Assembly: GCF_025118155.1 (NCBI RefSeq)
Contig: NW_026251388.1
Coordinates: 620,001 to 684,000 of the forward strand
Direction: 5' to 3'
Length of the DNA stretch: 64,000 bases
DNA from: Cokeromyces recurvatus
Lineage: Eukaryota > Mucoromycota > Mucoromycetes > Mucorales > Mucoraceae
Shown here: positions 41,831-54,584 of the stretch, one piece after another
Numbering within the stretch: the first letter of the stretch is position 1
Layout of the letters: every line of letters starts with the position of its first letter
Program-made: the position numbers and the translations under genes
The notes under the pieces: generated by a model
What the model was told of the DNA's origin: nothing
Seen by the model: the letters and a program-made list of their open reading frames with translations, nothing else
The model's database searches: none

Positions 41831-43413
41831 TTATACGACTACAGTTAATAATAAATCTTTTGAAATCTCTTCACTCACTGCATTGTTTGACTTTAATGTT
41901 TTAATAGATGATAATTGAGATTTTTGAATCATTAATTTCAAAACATCAGTAGATATATTCCTGTTTGAAAATCTCTGTAAATTTGCTATTAATGTACCGA
42001 CAAAACTATATAATAAAGTTACTATACACAAACAAAGGCACTACTTTTTAAAGCATTCACTTACCAATCTCCAGCCCCAGTTACACTCTTGATTTCATTT
42101 TTTTGAATAAATTCAGGAGGGAAATATTCAATGACTGAATTCTTTCCAACGTAGAGGCATCCGTCTTCACCTAATTTTGTTATAATATTTGGAATATAAT
42201 TGGATAAATAGATAGCATAGGGTAAGACATGATTTGCTAATCGAGGGGCATCTAGTGTTGAAAGTAAGATCAGTCTATTATGGCTTTACTTTATTCCAAA
42301 AGGTAGTATTATTAATACTCTTTAATTGTATTGAAGAATCCAAGAAAGTTTTATTCTTATTTGATAAGATAGGTTGAGATTGAATTGTATCACACATCGC
42401 TTCAAGCTCATATTGATTCGGAGAAGTATATTGAATAGATTGGGTCTGAGTTGTTTCGATAAACTCAAATAGCTTCAAAGATTTTGGTACAGAAGTAGGT
42501 TCAAAAAAAGCTATAAGCAAAGCAAATAATAAGGAATACAGTAAGACAAACAAATACGTAAATACTCTTTACTATTTTATACCTGGTATCGAAAGTAACT
42601 TGCAAGTTTCTGCAATCGTTTTCATCATATTTGAACTTATATTTCCATCAAAACATACAAAATTTGGATTTTCACGCTTTAAAATCGAGATTATCTTGAC
42701 AAATAAAGTTATAAAATAAATGATTGTTTTGATATAGGACAAGAAAAAAAAAACTTTTATATACTTTTGTGGTATCCATTGAATCAAAAATATTCATATC
42801 AGCTACAGCTGCTATTAATTGTCCATCATTAAAATGTAACGCATTATAAACCTATTAAAATATATTAAATATACTGTCACGTGCCATAGTTTCCTTTTAT
42901 CTTACTGCTGTTGGCTTATTTTTCATGATTTTAATGTATTCAGTTGTCTATCATAATATTATATCATTCAAGTTAAGGTAATTAAAAAGATAAAAAAAAA
43001 AAAAAGATGATTAAGTATTATTAGATGTAATGATGAATACTCATTACCATGCCAACAGATTTCATTCCTTGTTGAATCGATTGACCAGCTAGATCATCAC
43101 CAACAACAGACACTAATTTAACATTGGTTCCTCCTGTTCTCCAAGCTGCTTCTGCTACGTTGCGTCCAACACCTCCTAAACTTTGTTTAACGTGGCCTGG
43201 TGTTGATGTATGTAAAATGGAAGAAAAAGTAGAACCTAATGGCCCATTTTTTCCTATGGTAGCTGTAATATCAAGCGCAACGCCTCCAATTACAATTAGC
43301 TATTTGAGAATATTCATTTATAGATTATTAATATTGTTTCATACATCTATTGCTTTTTATACAAAAAAAGAAAACGAAATACTAACAGGTCTACTAATAT
43401 TAGGAAAGGACAT
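41831..43413 (-). CDS. PfkB-family sugar kinase, pseudouridine-kinase-like
   Basis: Eight exons (43413-43387, 43299-43048, 42947-42906, 42851-42765, 42694-42583, 42510-42319, 42251-42065, 42005-41831) give 357 aa. N-terminus: MSFPNISRP then LIVIGGVALDITATIGKNGP, HTSTPGHVKQSLGGVGRNVA and SVVGDDLAGQS; C-terminal block KSVTGAGDCFVGTLIANLQR has the PfkB signature with catalytic Asp in TGAGD. The P..(N)RNVAEA and LGGVGRNVAEAAWR type region and overall pattern resemble the kinase half of pseudouridine-metabolising bifunctional proteins. In many fungi that kinase is fused to a pseudouridine-5'-phosphate glycosidase; no glycosidase part is present upstream or downstream here. Exon 6 donor (GTATTA) was chosen because the obvious GTAAAG would leave a 38-bp intron and wrong phase. 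Confidence 0.8.
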
Positions 43414-43900
43414 AACACTATATAATAGGTATTAAAAAAAAAAAATAAAAATAAATCTGATTGGATTAAAAAAAAAGAGGTACAAACAAAACTAAATACA
43501 GCAGCACAGCAGTAGTAGTGGCAAAATAATACCAATACTTAATAAAGGCCGACGCCCCTTCCCCCCTTTTTTTTATTTTATTTTTGTTGTTGCACTCCTT
43601 GCTTTTTTATTATTATTATTTTTCCTTTTCTTTCTTTAATAAACTCACATATACATATTTAAGTGACTGTAAGTTCGACTTCATCGCAAATACATGAAAT
43701 GCCCTTTTGTTCGTTTTCTTTGCAAAGATGAATTTTTAACTGATTTTTTTTTAAATACATACATACATATATATATATATATATTTATATACATTCATGT
43801 ATTTACTTTTAACTCATTATTTAGAAAGAATTTTTTTTTTTTAAAAAAAAAAGAAAAAAGAGAAAATAACATTGTTCAAACATTTTGTGATTAATTAATC
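43414..43900. other. Divergent intergenic region
   Basis: 487 bp between the PfkB kinase (-) and PP2A-B56 (+) starts; T-runs, TA repeat near 43767-43784. Promoter space; no gene seen. Confidence 0.55.
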
Positions 43901-45798
43901 ATGATCAGGGGATGGAGAGAAGTCGTATGTTATATATTTATTATAGTAATAATAATGTTTTTTATGTTTAACATTATTTTATATAACTCAGCTTAGTAGA
44001 ACAACTACTAGTAAAAATAATGAGAGATCAAACACACAGCAACAAACAGAAGCTCCTGTTACCACCCCTTTACCACCAGATTCGCCTAAACCAAATATTA
44101 TTATTGATTCATCAAATGTGATAGCGGTAAGTTTGTAGATAAAAAAAAAAGAAATCGTTTGTCTATTTTTATATGTATGTTATATATCGACTAATAATGA
44201 TTTTAGTCCCAAACAAAGATCAATATGAACAATAGTATGCCTTTTATGCATAATACTCATGTCAAATCGAGTGATGCTCCAAAGACAGGTCCTTTACATC
44301 ATCGTTTGAAGAATGCCCCTATAGATCAAATTCCAATAAGTAAAACCCCACGACGACAAAAATCATCTCGTTTCTATGTAAAAGAAAAGATTAAGCTTGA
44401 ACCTACACCAGCTTTTCATGGTACTCTATATAAAAAAAAGAAGGATAGTGACAATGTTTAATGTATATGCATATATAATTAGAGGTTCCAAGTCATATGC
44501 GGCCTGATTTATTCATTAAAAAGCTTAAGCAATGTACAGTAGTCTTTGATTTTAGTGATGCATCTGCAGAACTTCGAGAAAAAGAAATTAAACGTCAAAC
44601 ATTACAAGAAATTTTGGATCATATCTCTATGAATAGAGGAGTCTTGACTGAAAATGTATATCCAGAGATAATTAATATGGTAAGTCTATGATTCATTCCA
44701 CTAGATAAATAGATATGCTTGAAGCTTATCTATGGGTTCAATTCTAGTTTGCTATTAATCTTTTTCGTCCAATCCCACCACAAGTAAATCCAGTAGGCGA
44801 TGCGTTTGATCCAGAGGAAGATGAACCTGTATTAGAATTAGCTTGGCCTCACTTACAAACTGTATATGAATTCTTTTTAAGATTTTTAGAATCCCCTGAA
44901 TTTAATATTAATTATGCAAAAAAACACATTGACCATAAATTTATACACCAGGTATATATACAATCCTATGGTTATATATTATTACTAACATATCTATAAA
45001 TGTCAAGTTATTGGATCTCTTTGACTCTGAAGATCCTAGAGAACGTGACTATCTAAAGACAACGTTACACAGAATATACGGGAAGTTCTTGAATCTTCGT
45101 GCCTTTATTCGAAGATCCATCAATAATATCTTTTTTGAATTTATATATGAAACAGAGAGGCATAATGGAATTGCTGAATTTTTAGAAATTCTTGGAAGTA
45201 TTATTAATGGATTTGCTTTACCTCTGAAGGAAGAACATAAGCTCTTTTTATTTCGTGTATTGATTCCATTACACAAAGCAAAATCATTAGCCTTATATCA
45301 TCCTCAATTAGCTTATTGTGTAGTTCAATTTTTAGAGAAAGATAGAAATTTGACTTACGAGGTATACAATACATATATATACATATATACATACATACAT
45401 GTATATACTCATCATACTTTCACTTGTACAGGTTGTTACTGGTATTTTACGTTATTGGCCAAAAGTGAACAGCCCTAAGGAAGTTATGTTTTTAAATGAA
45501 ATGGAAGAAATTCTTGACATCATAGATCTACCAGAATTTCAGCAAGTGATGTGTCCCTTATTCACTAAAATTAGTCAATGTGTTGCAAGCTCTCATTTTC
45601 AAGTATCTGAAAGAGCATTGTATTATTGGAGTAATGATTATATTGTCAGTCTAATGGCCGAAAATATGAAGGCTATTATGCCAATTATATTCCCTACTTT
45701 ATACAAGACATCAAAAACACATTGGAATAAGTAAGTCGTATAACAAGATATGATTTTTGTTTTATTTTATTTTATTTATTTATTTCGGTCTTATTTGA

Positions 45799-45829
<31 letters not shown>

Positions 45830-46398
45830 AATTCTTAGTCTAGTTTACACTGCATTAAAACTTTGTATCGATATTGACTCAGCCTTGTTTGATGAATGTG
45901 CTAATGAATACAAAAATCAAAGACAACTGTAAGTCTATAATGGAATACTATTATTCTGTAACATGTTAATGACAATAAATAAAAAAAAACATAGGGAACG
46001 TATACGTCAAAAAGAAAGAGAGGCAAATTGGAAACTTTTACAACATAAAATAGAAAGAATGAAAGAACCTAAACAATTAATTGAAAATCAAGAAGAAGCA
46101 AATAATGATGATACATCACTACAGCTTATTTTTTTAAATGGTATGACATCTATATTGACATTTTATAAATGACTATTCGTGACTCATTATTTAAAAAGAT
46201 TTAGATACCTTAATTCTTAATGACCAATGTACTTTAGAAGAAGAAGAAGAAGAAAATATAGCTGTATCAGTAGTAGTCACTGAGCAAAAGGATGACATTC
46301 ATCCTGATATGCAGCAATTTGATAGCAATACAAATATACAATATCAATCTTTCAGACGTAAATCAATTATACCAGTAGATGAAACTGTAAATTATATT

Positions 46399-46441
<43 letters not shown>

Positions 46442-46599
46442 CATGTATTGCTCCTTTTTATTCATTCTTTGCTTTTTTTTTCTATTAGGTTTTTAATGAA
46501 TTATCACGTCATATTAGCTTAGAAGAGATTCTTAGTCAGAAACCTGGTGCAGCAACAAGTAGTAGTCAGATAAATGACATTTCCTCTTCTTCTATTTAA
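43901..46599 (+). CDS. RTS1: PP2A regulatory subunit B' (B56)
   Basis: Targets and regulates protein phosphatase 2A. Eleven exons (43901-43924, 43992-44126, 44207-44420, 44483-44679, 44748-44951, 45008-45361, 45432-45730, 45827-45928, 45995-46140, 46199-46386, 46489-46599) give 657 aa. The disordered N-terminus is followed by the HEAT-like B56 core: [24 protein letters not shown]-type [78 protein letters not shown] and [16 protein letters not shown]. It closes with [20 protein letters not shown] and [18 protein letters not shown], then an acidic, less conserved tail. The first exon choice ([14 protein letters not shown] donor) is the least certain part. Exon 8 acceptor follows a run of about 28 A. 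Confidence 0.95.
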
Positions 46600-46954
46600 A
46601 AATAAAAATAAAAATAAAAATACATTTGCAAGAATAAATTGTTATTGTCTATACGCATTTTGTATATAAATAATACAAGAAGGGATAATTTTACTTTAAT
46701 TTGAGTTGTATATGTACTTTCAAGTAATAGCCTTCACTCCGTCAATGGACAGTATGAATATAAAGTACAGTGAGATATCAGCAAAGATAATCTTGAGTCC
46801 ATAAAGACAGACTGTATTGAGTTCTATAATAGTTGAAGCATCATCAGTAAACATAAATGATACTATTTTAAGCGTTTGTGATTAGATAAAACTATACACA
46901 TATATACCTTCAAAACTAAAATAGATACACTGCAGTCTTTAAAATGAGTTGACA
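46600..46954. other. Intergenic, no gene seen
   Basis: Between PP2A-B56 and the TnpB/Fanzor-like relic; short AATAAA-like tail sequence just after the stop and no recognisable coding block. Confidence 0.5.
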
Positions 46955-47605
46955 ATGTCCCCCCACCACTCTATTATCGCTATTGATCCTGGGAAGAAAA
47001 TTGTCTTTATTGCAGCTACAGGTTCTGATAAGAAAGAGGAACGATGATGCTCTATAAAGAAATACTATGATACAAAGTACCGTAGTATACTAGACTAATT
47101 CAAAAAAAAAAAAAAAGACGGGAATCAAGTTTATTTAAAACTCGTATGCCAACTTTGAAGACAAATGATCATATTGTTTATAACAAGTTCGTAATATTAT
47201 TTATGTGTCAACCTTCAACTTATTTTTTAAAATTTTATAATTATAAAACTGCTACTGCAAAGCATCGATTTTACTTGTATCAAGGGGAAACAACGGTAAG
47301 ATAACAGCAACCGTAAGCTAATCAAGTGGCAAAGTAAGTGATATTATGATTATACACATATGAATATGTTTACATTGGTCAATTTGTCTATAGATTAAGA
47401 TAAAACAAGTCAATATTAACCAGAATAAAAAAAAAAAAAGAATATTTCTAGTCGTCTTTGGAGTAAGGTCTATTTGGCAAGGACGATGCTGCTAGGCTAA
47501 AAGGAATTAAATGTGGTACTATCGGGATACTGTATATAGAGCAATCAAACAAACAAACATGAGGCAGAAGGTTAATAGTTGATCAATAAATATAAAAACT
47601 CCCCA
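46955..47605 (+). pseudogene. Relic of a TnpB/Fanzor-like (OrfB-type) gene
   Basis: Starting at the ATG at 46955 the frame reads MSPHHSIIAIDPGKKIVFIA then ATGSDKKEER, a stop, CSIKKYYDTKYRSILD, another stop and an A-run. A second frame then reads PTLKTNDHIVYNKFVILFMC, FLKFYNYKTATAKHRFYLYQ. Later fragments are LVVFG, GKDDAARLKGIKCGTIGILY and, in another frame, LYRAIKQTN. This order (DPG with RuvC-like Asp at 46985-46987, KHRFYLYQG, VVFGDG-like, GI..G..G.LYRA) is the order I know from RuvC-domain OrfB/Fanzor-type proteins abundant in Mucorales genomes. Stops and frame changes make it inactive. The zinc-ribbon part is not visible. Identification is by motif memory only. Confidence 0.62.
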
Positions 47606-48344
47606 AAAAAAAAAAAAAAAAAACATGCAGCTTTTATTATTTTATTTTTTTATGATGCGATGAAAAAAATTAGCACCCACAGTTTCATTAGTATATAAGT
47701 GTCCTTCCTTGTAAGAATTACAAGAAAAAAAAGTATTATGAGATGTAAAGGCGGCAATTGATATAATGAATATTGCTAAATTAATATGGCAAGGAAAGAG
47801 GAAGCTAAAAAGTGTTTACAAACAACAATTTACCTTTTCATAGACATAGGCAAAGATATTTAATAATTCTTCCAAAAACTAAATTCAGTAATGTTGAAGT
47901 GCCGTTTGAAATAAAAATCGTCACACAGTCAAATTTTATTGGCTAAAACTTCTCGCTGGAAATTGAGAGAGAGCGTGAGTGAACCTTTACTTTTTTTTTA
48001 ACTTTTTTTTTTTCTATAATTATATATAACTCATATATTTATATATAATTTACAAACAAAATTTGAAATTAAGGAAAAGGGTAATTATTATTCAAGTTTT
48101 GTTTTTTTTTCTTTTACTTGTTTCTTTATATAAATGTGCATATGATTCTTTCTCTCCCTTTTTTTTTTTGTGAAAAAAAAAAACATTAGCTATAATTATA
48201 TAAAATTTGTTAAACAAGCAAGGGAGAATTTATTTATTTATTCTTATTTAATTTTAATAATCTTTGTTGACCTTTTTTATTTCTTTTTTTATTTTTTTGT
48301 TTCTTTTTATATATATATATATCTGGGTTTTTCTATTTAGACTA
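47606..48344. other. Intergenic upstream of NST1
   Basis: A/T-rich with several 8-12 base A and T runs; a TTTCTATTTAG acceptor-like site lies at 48330-48340, five bases before the NST1 ATG, and may end a 5' UTR intron. No gene seen. Confidence 0.5.
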
Positions 48345-51300
48345 ATGACGAAGTCCATGCAGTTACCCACACAAGTGCCACAACAACAAAAAAACATACC
48401 CAACAACACCAGCGCCATAGAGAATAATATGAATAACAACACGAATACAGCAACTTCTGCATCCAAAAAGAAAAAAAAGCATAAAAAGAAATCCAAAAAC
48501 TCAAAAAATATTCCTGATCTTAACATTACAAAGACACAGGTGGACATGGTAGACGCCATGATGAATCATCATGTTATTCGTCACGGTGATCATCTAGACG
48601 GTCATCGTAAGTCAGTGACTTCTTCTTCTTCTTTAAATAATAAAAAGAAAGCTAAAGAAGAAGACAGTTTTTGGTCAAGTTCTAATAATACAGAAGAGCG
48701 TCAAAAGATTCGAGAATTTTGGTTGCAATTAGGTGAAGAAGAAAGACGCTCCCTTGTTAAAGTCGAAAAAGAAGCTGTATTACGTAAGATGAAAGAACAA
48801 CAAAAACATAGTTGTAATTGCTCTGTCTGTGGTAAAAAGAGGTAATAGACATGTCTATTTCATACAAATGGAGACATGTACATATTTTTGTTGACATTTC
48901 ATGTCCATTTTTTAGAACTGCCATTGAAGATGAATTAGAAGTTTTATATGATGCTTATTATGAAGAACTTGAACAGTATGCTAATCATCAACAACAAACA
49001 CGGGGTAGTATTAATCCTTTACACGCAAGCTATCTTCCTTCAGATCCAATGTATGACCACGATACGGATCCTTTAGAAGATGAAGATGAAGAAGATGAAG
49101 CGGATGAGGAGGATATTGACGAGGAAGATATAGAGGAAGAAGAAGTTGAGGACATTGAAGATAATGATGAAGAGGAAGAGGATGACGAAGAGGACGATGA
49201 AGATGACGAAGAGTATTCTGATGATGAACAAATCATTACTAGACCTGCCATGACTAATTACGCACAAAGAAGTCGGTTTGAAGAAATGGCTCATATTCGT
49301 CATAACACTCTATCAAGAGCATCAAATCATGGTGATCACTTCAGTTTTGGAAATAGTTTAACAGTAAAAGGTAAAACAAATTTATATATATATTTATATA
49401 TATGCGTGTGTATGTATGTATGTGTTTGTTAAAAATGTGAACTTCAATTTTTTTTTTATAGGTGGTATTTTGACAGTTGCTGATGATTTATTAAAAAATG
49501 ACGGTAAAAAGTTTTTGGATATGATGGAGCGACTTGCTGAACGTAGAATGCAAAAGGAGGATAGTGCATCAGACCAAAGTAATAACTATTTCCAGGAAGA
49601 TGAAGAGGAAGAGGAAGTGTTTGAAGAAGACGATGATGAGGTAAATAGATTTCTATTTTTTATTTACCAAATTCTATTTTCTTATCTTCTTGTGTGGAAT
49701 AGGATACACGAACTGAAGAACAACGTATGGAAGAAGGTCGTCGTATGTTTCAAATCTTTGCTGCCCGTATGTTTGAACAACGTGTACTTGCTGCTTATCG
49801 AGAAAAAGTGGCACAAGAGCGTCAGCAGCGTCTTTTAGAAGAATTAGAAGAAGAAGATCGTCTTCGTGAAGAAAGAGAGGCTAAAAAACAGAAAGAAAGG
49901 GAAAAAAAGAAAAAACAAAAAAGGTATTTTATAAACAGATACATAAGCGAATACAAAAAAAAAAAAAAAAAAAAAATAATAATAATAATAATAATATTAA
50001 TAATCATAAACAAAAGACAGCAAAAAATGCAACAAGAGGCTGAACGTCTTGCACTTGAAGCTAAAAAGAAAGCAGAGGAAGAAGCTGCTAAACGCGAGAA
50101 AGAAAAAAAATTAGAATTGGAAAGACAAAAGCGTGAACAAGAAAGATTAAAGAAAGAAGAAGAGAAGCGACAGAGAGAAGAAGAACGATTAAAGAAAGAA
50201 GAGGAGAAGAAGCGTAGGTTAAAAGAAGAGAAAGAAAAAGAAAGAAAGCGCAAAGAGAAAGAGGAAAAAGAACGTGCTGAAAGAGAAAGGTTAGCTCAAA
50301 AAGCAAAAGCTGAAAGGGAAGAGAAAGCGCGTTTAGAAAGAGAAAGAATAGCAAAGGCTAAGGCTGAAGCAGAAGAAAAGGAGCGTCAAGAAAAAGCAGC
50401 AGCAGCAGCAGCAGCAGCAGCGGCAGCAGCGGCGGCGGCCAAAGCCAAATCTGAAAAGGAAGAAAAGGAACGTCAGGAGAAAATGGCTAAGGCTAAAGCT
50501 GAAAAAGAAGAAAAAGAACGTATTGAAAAAGAAAAAATGGTCAAGATGAAAGCTGAAAAAGAAAGAAAGGAGCGAGAAGCAGCTGCTATGTTGAAGTCAT
50601 CTGCAAAGCCTGTTGGTGTTACCATTAAGAACCCCACTTCACCAATTGCGCCTGTATCATCTGCCAATACAGCCCATTTAAATGTTGTTATGAATAATAA
50701 TAACGTCAATCATTTACCACCACGTCCTCCTCCAGGTATCTCTAATACATTAATACCTACTGATGATCATCAACAGTCTGAGAGTCGACAGCAGGTGTTA
50801 ATTGAAGCACTTGTAGGTTCTTCAACACGTCCAAATTTTGTTGGGCCTACAGCTAATGCAGCATCACCTATTTGCCCTCCTCATCTTCAACATCCTCCAT
50901 TTATGCCTTCACCTCTTGATATCTTACAGGGACCTAATGCATCCTCACTACTTCCTAATACCTCCTTACTTGATCACCCATCGCCTACTAGTCTAACTGA
51001 TAGCTCTATTATGGGTATTTTTAATAATAATAGAGTAGCTCCCTCACTTGACTTTAATGGTTCTTCATTACGTCGATCCATTACACCCATTACACCCATT
51101 GGACAACCTGTGACAGGCCGACGTGTATCTACTATATCTAGCACTACAAGTAATAACCCATTATCATCATTACAACAAGACATATCCACTGATCCTATCT
51201 TTGCAGCCTCACATGCCGTGAAAAGAGCCTCTGTGACGAAAATATCCCCTTTTGATGGAGCAGAGCCACGTTCATTCTTTTCAAGTTTTTTATTTGGTGA

Positions 51301-52207
51301 ACCAAGAAACAATACTAATAATAATAATACTAATAATACTAATAATAATAATGGTATAAGATTCTCACCACCAGCACCTGCACCAGCACCTGCATCATTA
51401 CTATCAACCAACAATCCTACAAATGGATTTCCTGATAGACGATTTTCAAACGATACACAAAAACCACTGCCAAATAATAATATGAGTTGGTCTAATGGTT
51501 GGTCGGCGACATCTGTTCTTTCTGATAATGTACATGGAAAATTATTTGGAGATGCTTTAGTAAGTACATATTCTATGTATATATAAATATATATATATAT
51601 ATGTATATATATATAATTTATTATTATAATATAGCCTGATCGTACAAAGATGACATTAGAAAGAGCCAAAGTAGCTTACCAAAAACTAAACGAAATCACA
51701 CAAACAAGTATTTTCCGAAGTAGTAGTCAACAATATCATACATTAGTTCAGTTACATTGTATGATGAATGATCTTTACTGTGACTTTCAAGTGGACATTC
51801 GTGAATTATACGAAGTACTTTTAAGCTCATCACCTTATAGTGGCTTCCAATGTATAAATCATGCACAACATGGTATGATTGTATTATATGAGCCTATGAT
51901 AGGTGGTAGTTTAATAGCAGCTAATAACACATCAGTTACAACAGCAGTAGCACCAACAACATCTACCGCCACCGCCACCGCCACCGCCACCACTACCACC
52001 ACAACAACAACAACTGCTACAACAACAACAACAACAATACCACCACCACCACCACCACAACAACAACAGCAGCAGCAGCAACCACAACCATTAGGTATGT
52101 CACCATTTACAACATCCGCTTCAGTCGTCATACCATTGTCACAACATCCTTTACATCAAGGAAATAATAATAATAATAATAATACTTTATTTGGAAGTAT
52201 GTCATAA
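48345..52207 (+). CDS. NST1: NST1-like stress response protein
   Basis: Fungal Nst1 family, linked in yeast to salt tolerance and to splicing and P-body factors. Six exons (48345-48841, 48916-49370, 49462-49640, 49703-49923, 50017-51559, 51635-52207) give 1155 aa. Landmarks: a lysine-rich [12 protein letters not shown] stretch, [20 protein letters not shown], a [10 protein letters not shown] motif at the exon 1/2 junction, a long acidic stretch (49077-49215), the conserved [20 protein letters not shown] and [21 protein letters not shown] very long K/E/R coiled coil follows (about residues 390-620) with a 16-Ala run, then a disordered Pro/Ser/Asn tail and Thr, Pro and Gln runs near the end. 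Exon 5 acceptor lacks a pyrimidine tract (AATAATAAT.. then CAAAAG). Confidence 0.92.
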
Positions 52208-52379
52208 ACAAACAATAATGGTAGTGATAATAGGAATGCTATAATAATAATAATAAAAAATTGTATAATAATAAGTTATAAACCTGAATAACAACAACAA
52301 CAAAAAAAAAAAAAAAAAAAAAATTTATTATTATTATTCTATCCTCTTTTTTTTTTATTTTTTTTTTCCATTTATTTAT

Positions 52380-52515
52380 TTATTGATTCCAATATTGTTG
52401 ACGAGTAGGTTGTTGAGATTGTTGCTGTTGAGGAGGCATTTGTTGATAGGGATATTGACCATAAGAGAACATTTGAGGTTGACCAAAATAATTAGTACCC
52501 ATATAAGGTTGATGA

Positions 52516-52550
<35 letters not shown>

Positions 52551-52708
52551 AGGAGTATTCACATTTGGATTCGTGTTGTTGTTAGTGGTAGTAGGGTTAG
52601 GGTTTGATGAAGTTGTTGTAGGATTATTAGATGCTTTTTGTCCTTGTTGTTGTGATGATGGTTGAGTTTGTTGTTGAGTTTGTTGTTGCTGATGCTGCTG
52701 TTGCTGTT

Positions 52709-52739
<31 letters not shown>

Positions 52740-54552
52740 ATGTTGCTGTTGTTGTTGTTGATTTAAATTACCAAGAAAACCCTGAAGTTGTTGTTGTTGT
52801 TGTCCACCACCAATGGTATTACCATACATGGATTTTTGATAATCATTTAAACCTCCCATGCCTCCTAATTGTTGAAGATCATCGTATTGATGATGGTTAT
52901 AGAGTTGGGATTGTTGACCATAGGGTGATGCAGTAGCATAAGGAGAAGCAGCAGCAGCAGCGGTTGCTGTAGTAGGCTTATTATTATTAGGTTGTTGTTG
53001 TTGTTGTGCTTGTTGGTACATGCTAGTGGGATACATGCTCTTACTCATGAAATGTTGACTATAAGCAGATTGCTGATAGGCATTAAATTGGCTGGGCATA
53101 TAATAGTATTGGTAATAAGGGAGATTTGCATACATTTGTTGTTGTGGTATACTTTGGCTTTGTCCTTGTCCGTGGAGTCCAGTAGCATCATGACCATACT
53201 TATCACGACTTTGATAAACACTAGCGGATGTAACAGAAGGAGAATGAGTAAAAGCAGTGGGATCATAATAACCCTTTTTTTTTAAAAAAAAAAAAAAAAA
53301 AAAAATTAGTATAAAAAAATAGAACAAAAATTTTATCCCCATAAAAAAATTTTTACACGCGTGTATATGCATATATGTATTATATATGAATACATATAAT
53401 TTTTTTTTTTACCCACTATTCATCAATTTCCTATTTATTAACTTACCATAGCAGCAGCTCTTTGAGCTTCAGTACCATAAATACCATATTCGGGTAAGCT
53501 ACCCATAGGATTCATACCGAAACCTGAAATACCAGTCGGAGGTTGATTGGGCAAATAAGAGCTATAGGCAGATGTAAGATGATCCATACCAAAATGCTGT
53601 TGAGGCATTGTTTGTTGTTGATGAAGCATGTGTTGTTGGGGAATACCAGTGGTGGAGGGAGCTGCAGTGGCTGTGCCAACAGCAGCAGCAGCAGTGGTGG
53701 TGGTAGTGGCGGCGGTGGTAGTAGTAGTAGTAGAAGTTGGATAAACGGATTGTTCTTGCTTAAGATAAGTAGAAGTTTGATTATAGCTATCATTAGTAGT
53801 GGGAGCAGCAGTAGCGGGTGTTGTTGTTGTTGTTGCTGTAGTAGTAGTGGGAGTGGTGGTTATAGCAACTGGAGCAGTAGGAGCTGAAGATGTGATAGTG
53901 GCTGTAGCAGGAGTAGAATTCTTATCAGTAGAGGTGGTTTGTGTAACGGGTTCTTCAGCAGTAAGTAAAGTGGTAGTAGCAGCATTTGTAATATCCTTTG
54001 CACTAATACTTGTGAAAAAAAATATATACATATATAAATAAACACGCTTTCCCCATAAATAAATAAATACATATTTACCTTTCTTCATTATTAGTATTAG
54101 ATTCTTCGTCAACGTTTAATGAACCAAATTTGACATCTAAAGAAGAAACAGCTGAGGAAGAAGTATTAGGTAACACTACAGGTTCTTCTTGGTTAAGGAG
54201 ACGGCTATTCATGCCAGATTCATTTGCAGTCTTTTCTTGACCTTGCTCTTCTTTCTTTTCTATACTTTCGGCCTTATTTTCATCTTCTTCTTTCTTTTCT
54301 GAAGATTCATCCCATCCACTAGTAGTTTTAGTAGGCTCAGCAGGAGTAGAATCATATTTAGGAGTAGACCATTCGTCCACCACAGGAGGTTCATTTGAAG
54401 TATTCCAGTTATCTGATCCGGCAGTAGTATTAAAATCATTTGTAGCATTTGTGTTAGATGTTTCCCATTCATTTAGAGTAGTATTATTTTCGGTTGTATT
54501 AGTAGTAGTAGTATCATGTTGAGTAGGTTCAGGTTCAGGTTTAGGCTTCGAT

Positions 54553-54584
<32 letters not shown>

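Noticed and set aside
42252..42289. GTAAAG..CTAG as an intron in the PfkB kinase
   Set aside because: It would be only 38 bp and leave the next exon in the wrong phase; the GTATTA donor at 42318 gives 67 bp and restores the frame.
49030..50709. Poly-Ser, Leu/Phe-rich and Ile-rich ORFs on - over NST1
   Set aside because: Antisense shadows of the acidic and K/E/R repeats.
51859..53887. Poly-Val/Gly/Cys/Leu ORFs opposite NST1 and DEF1 tails
   Set aside because: Shadows of CAA/CAG/ACC codon repeats on the other strand.
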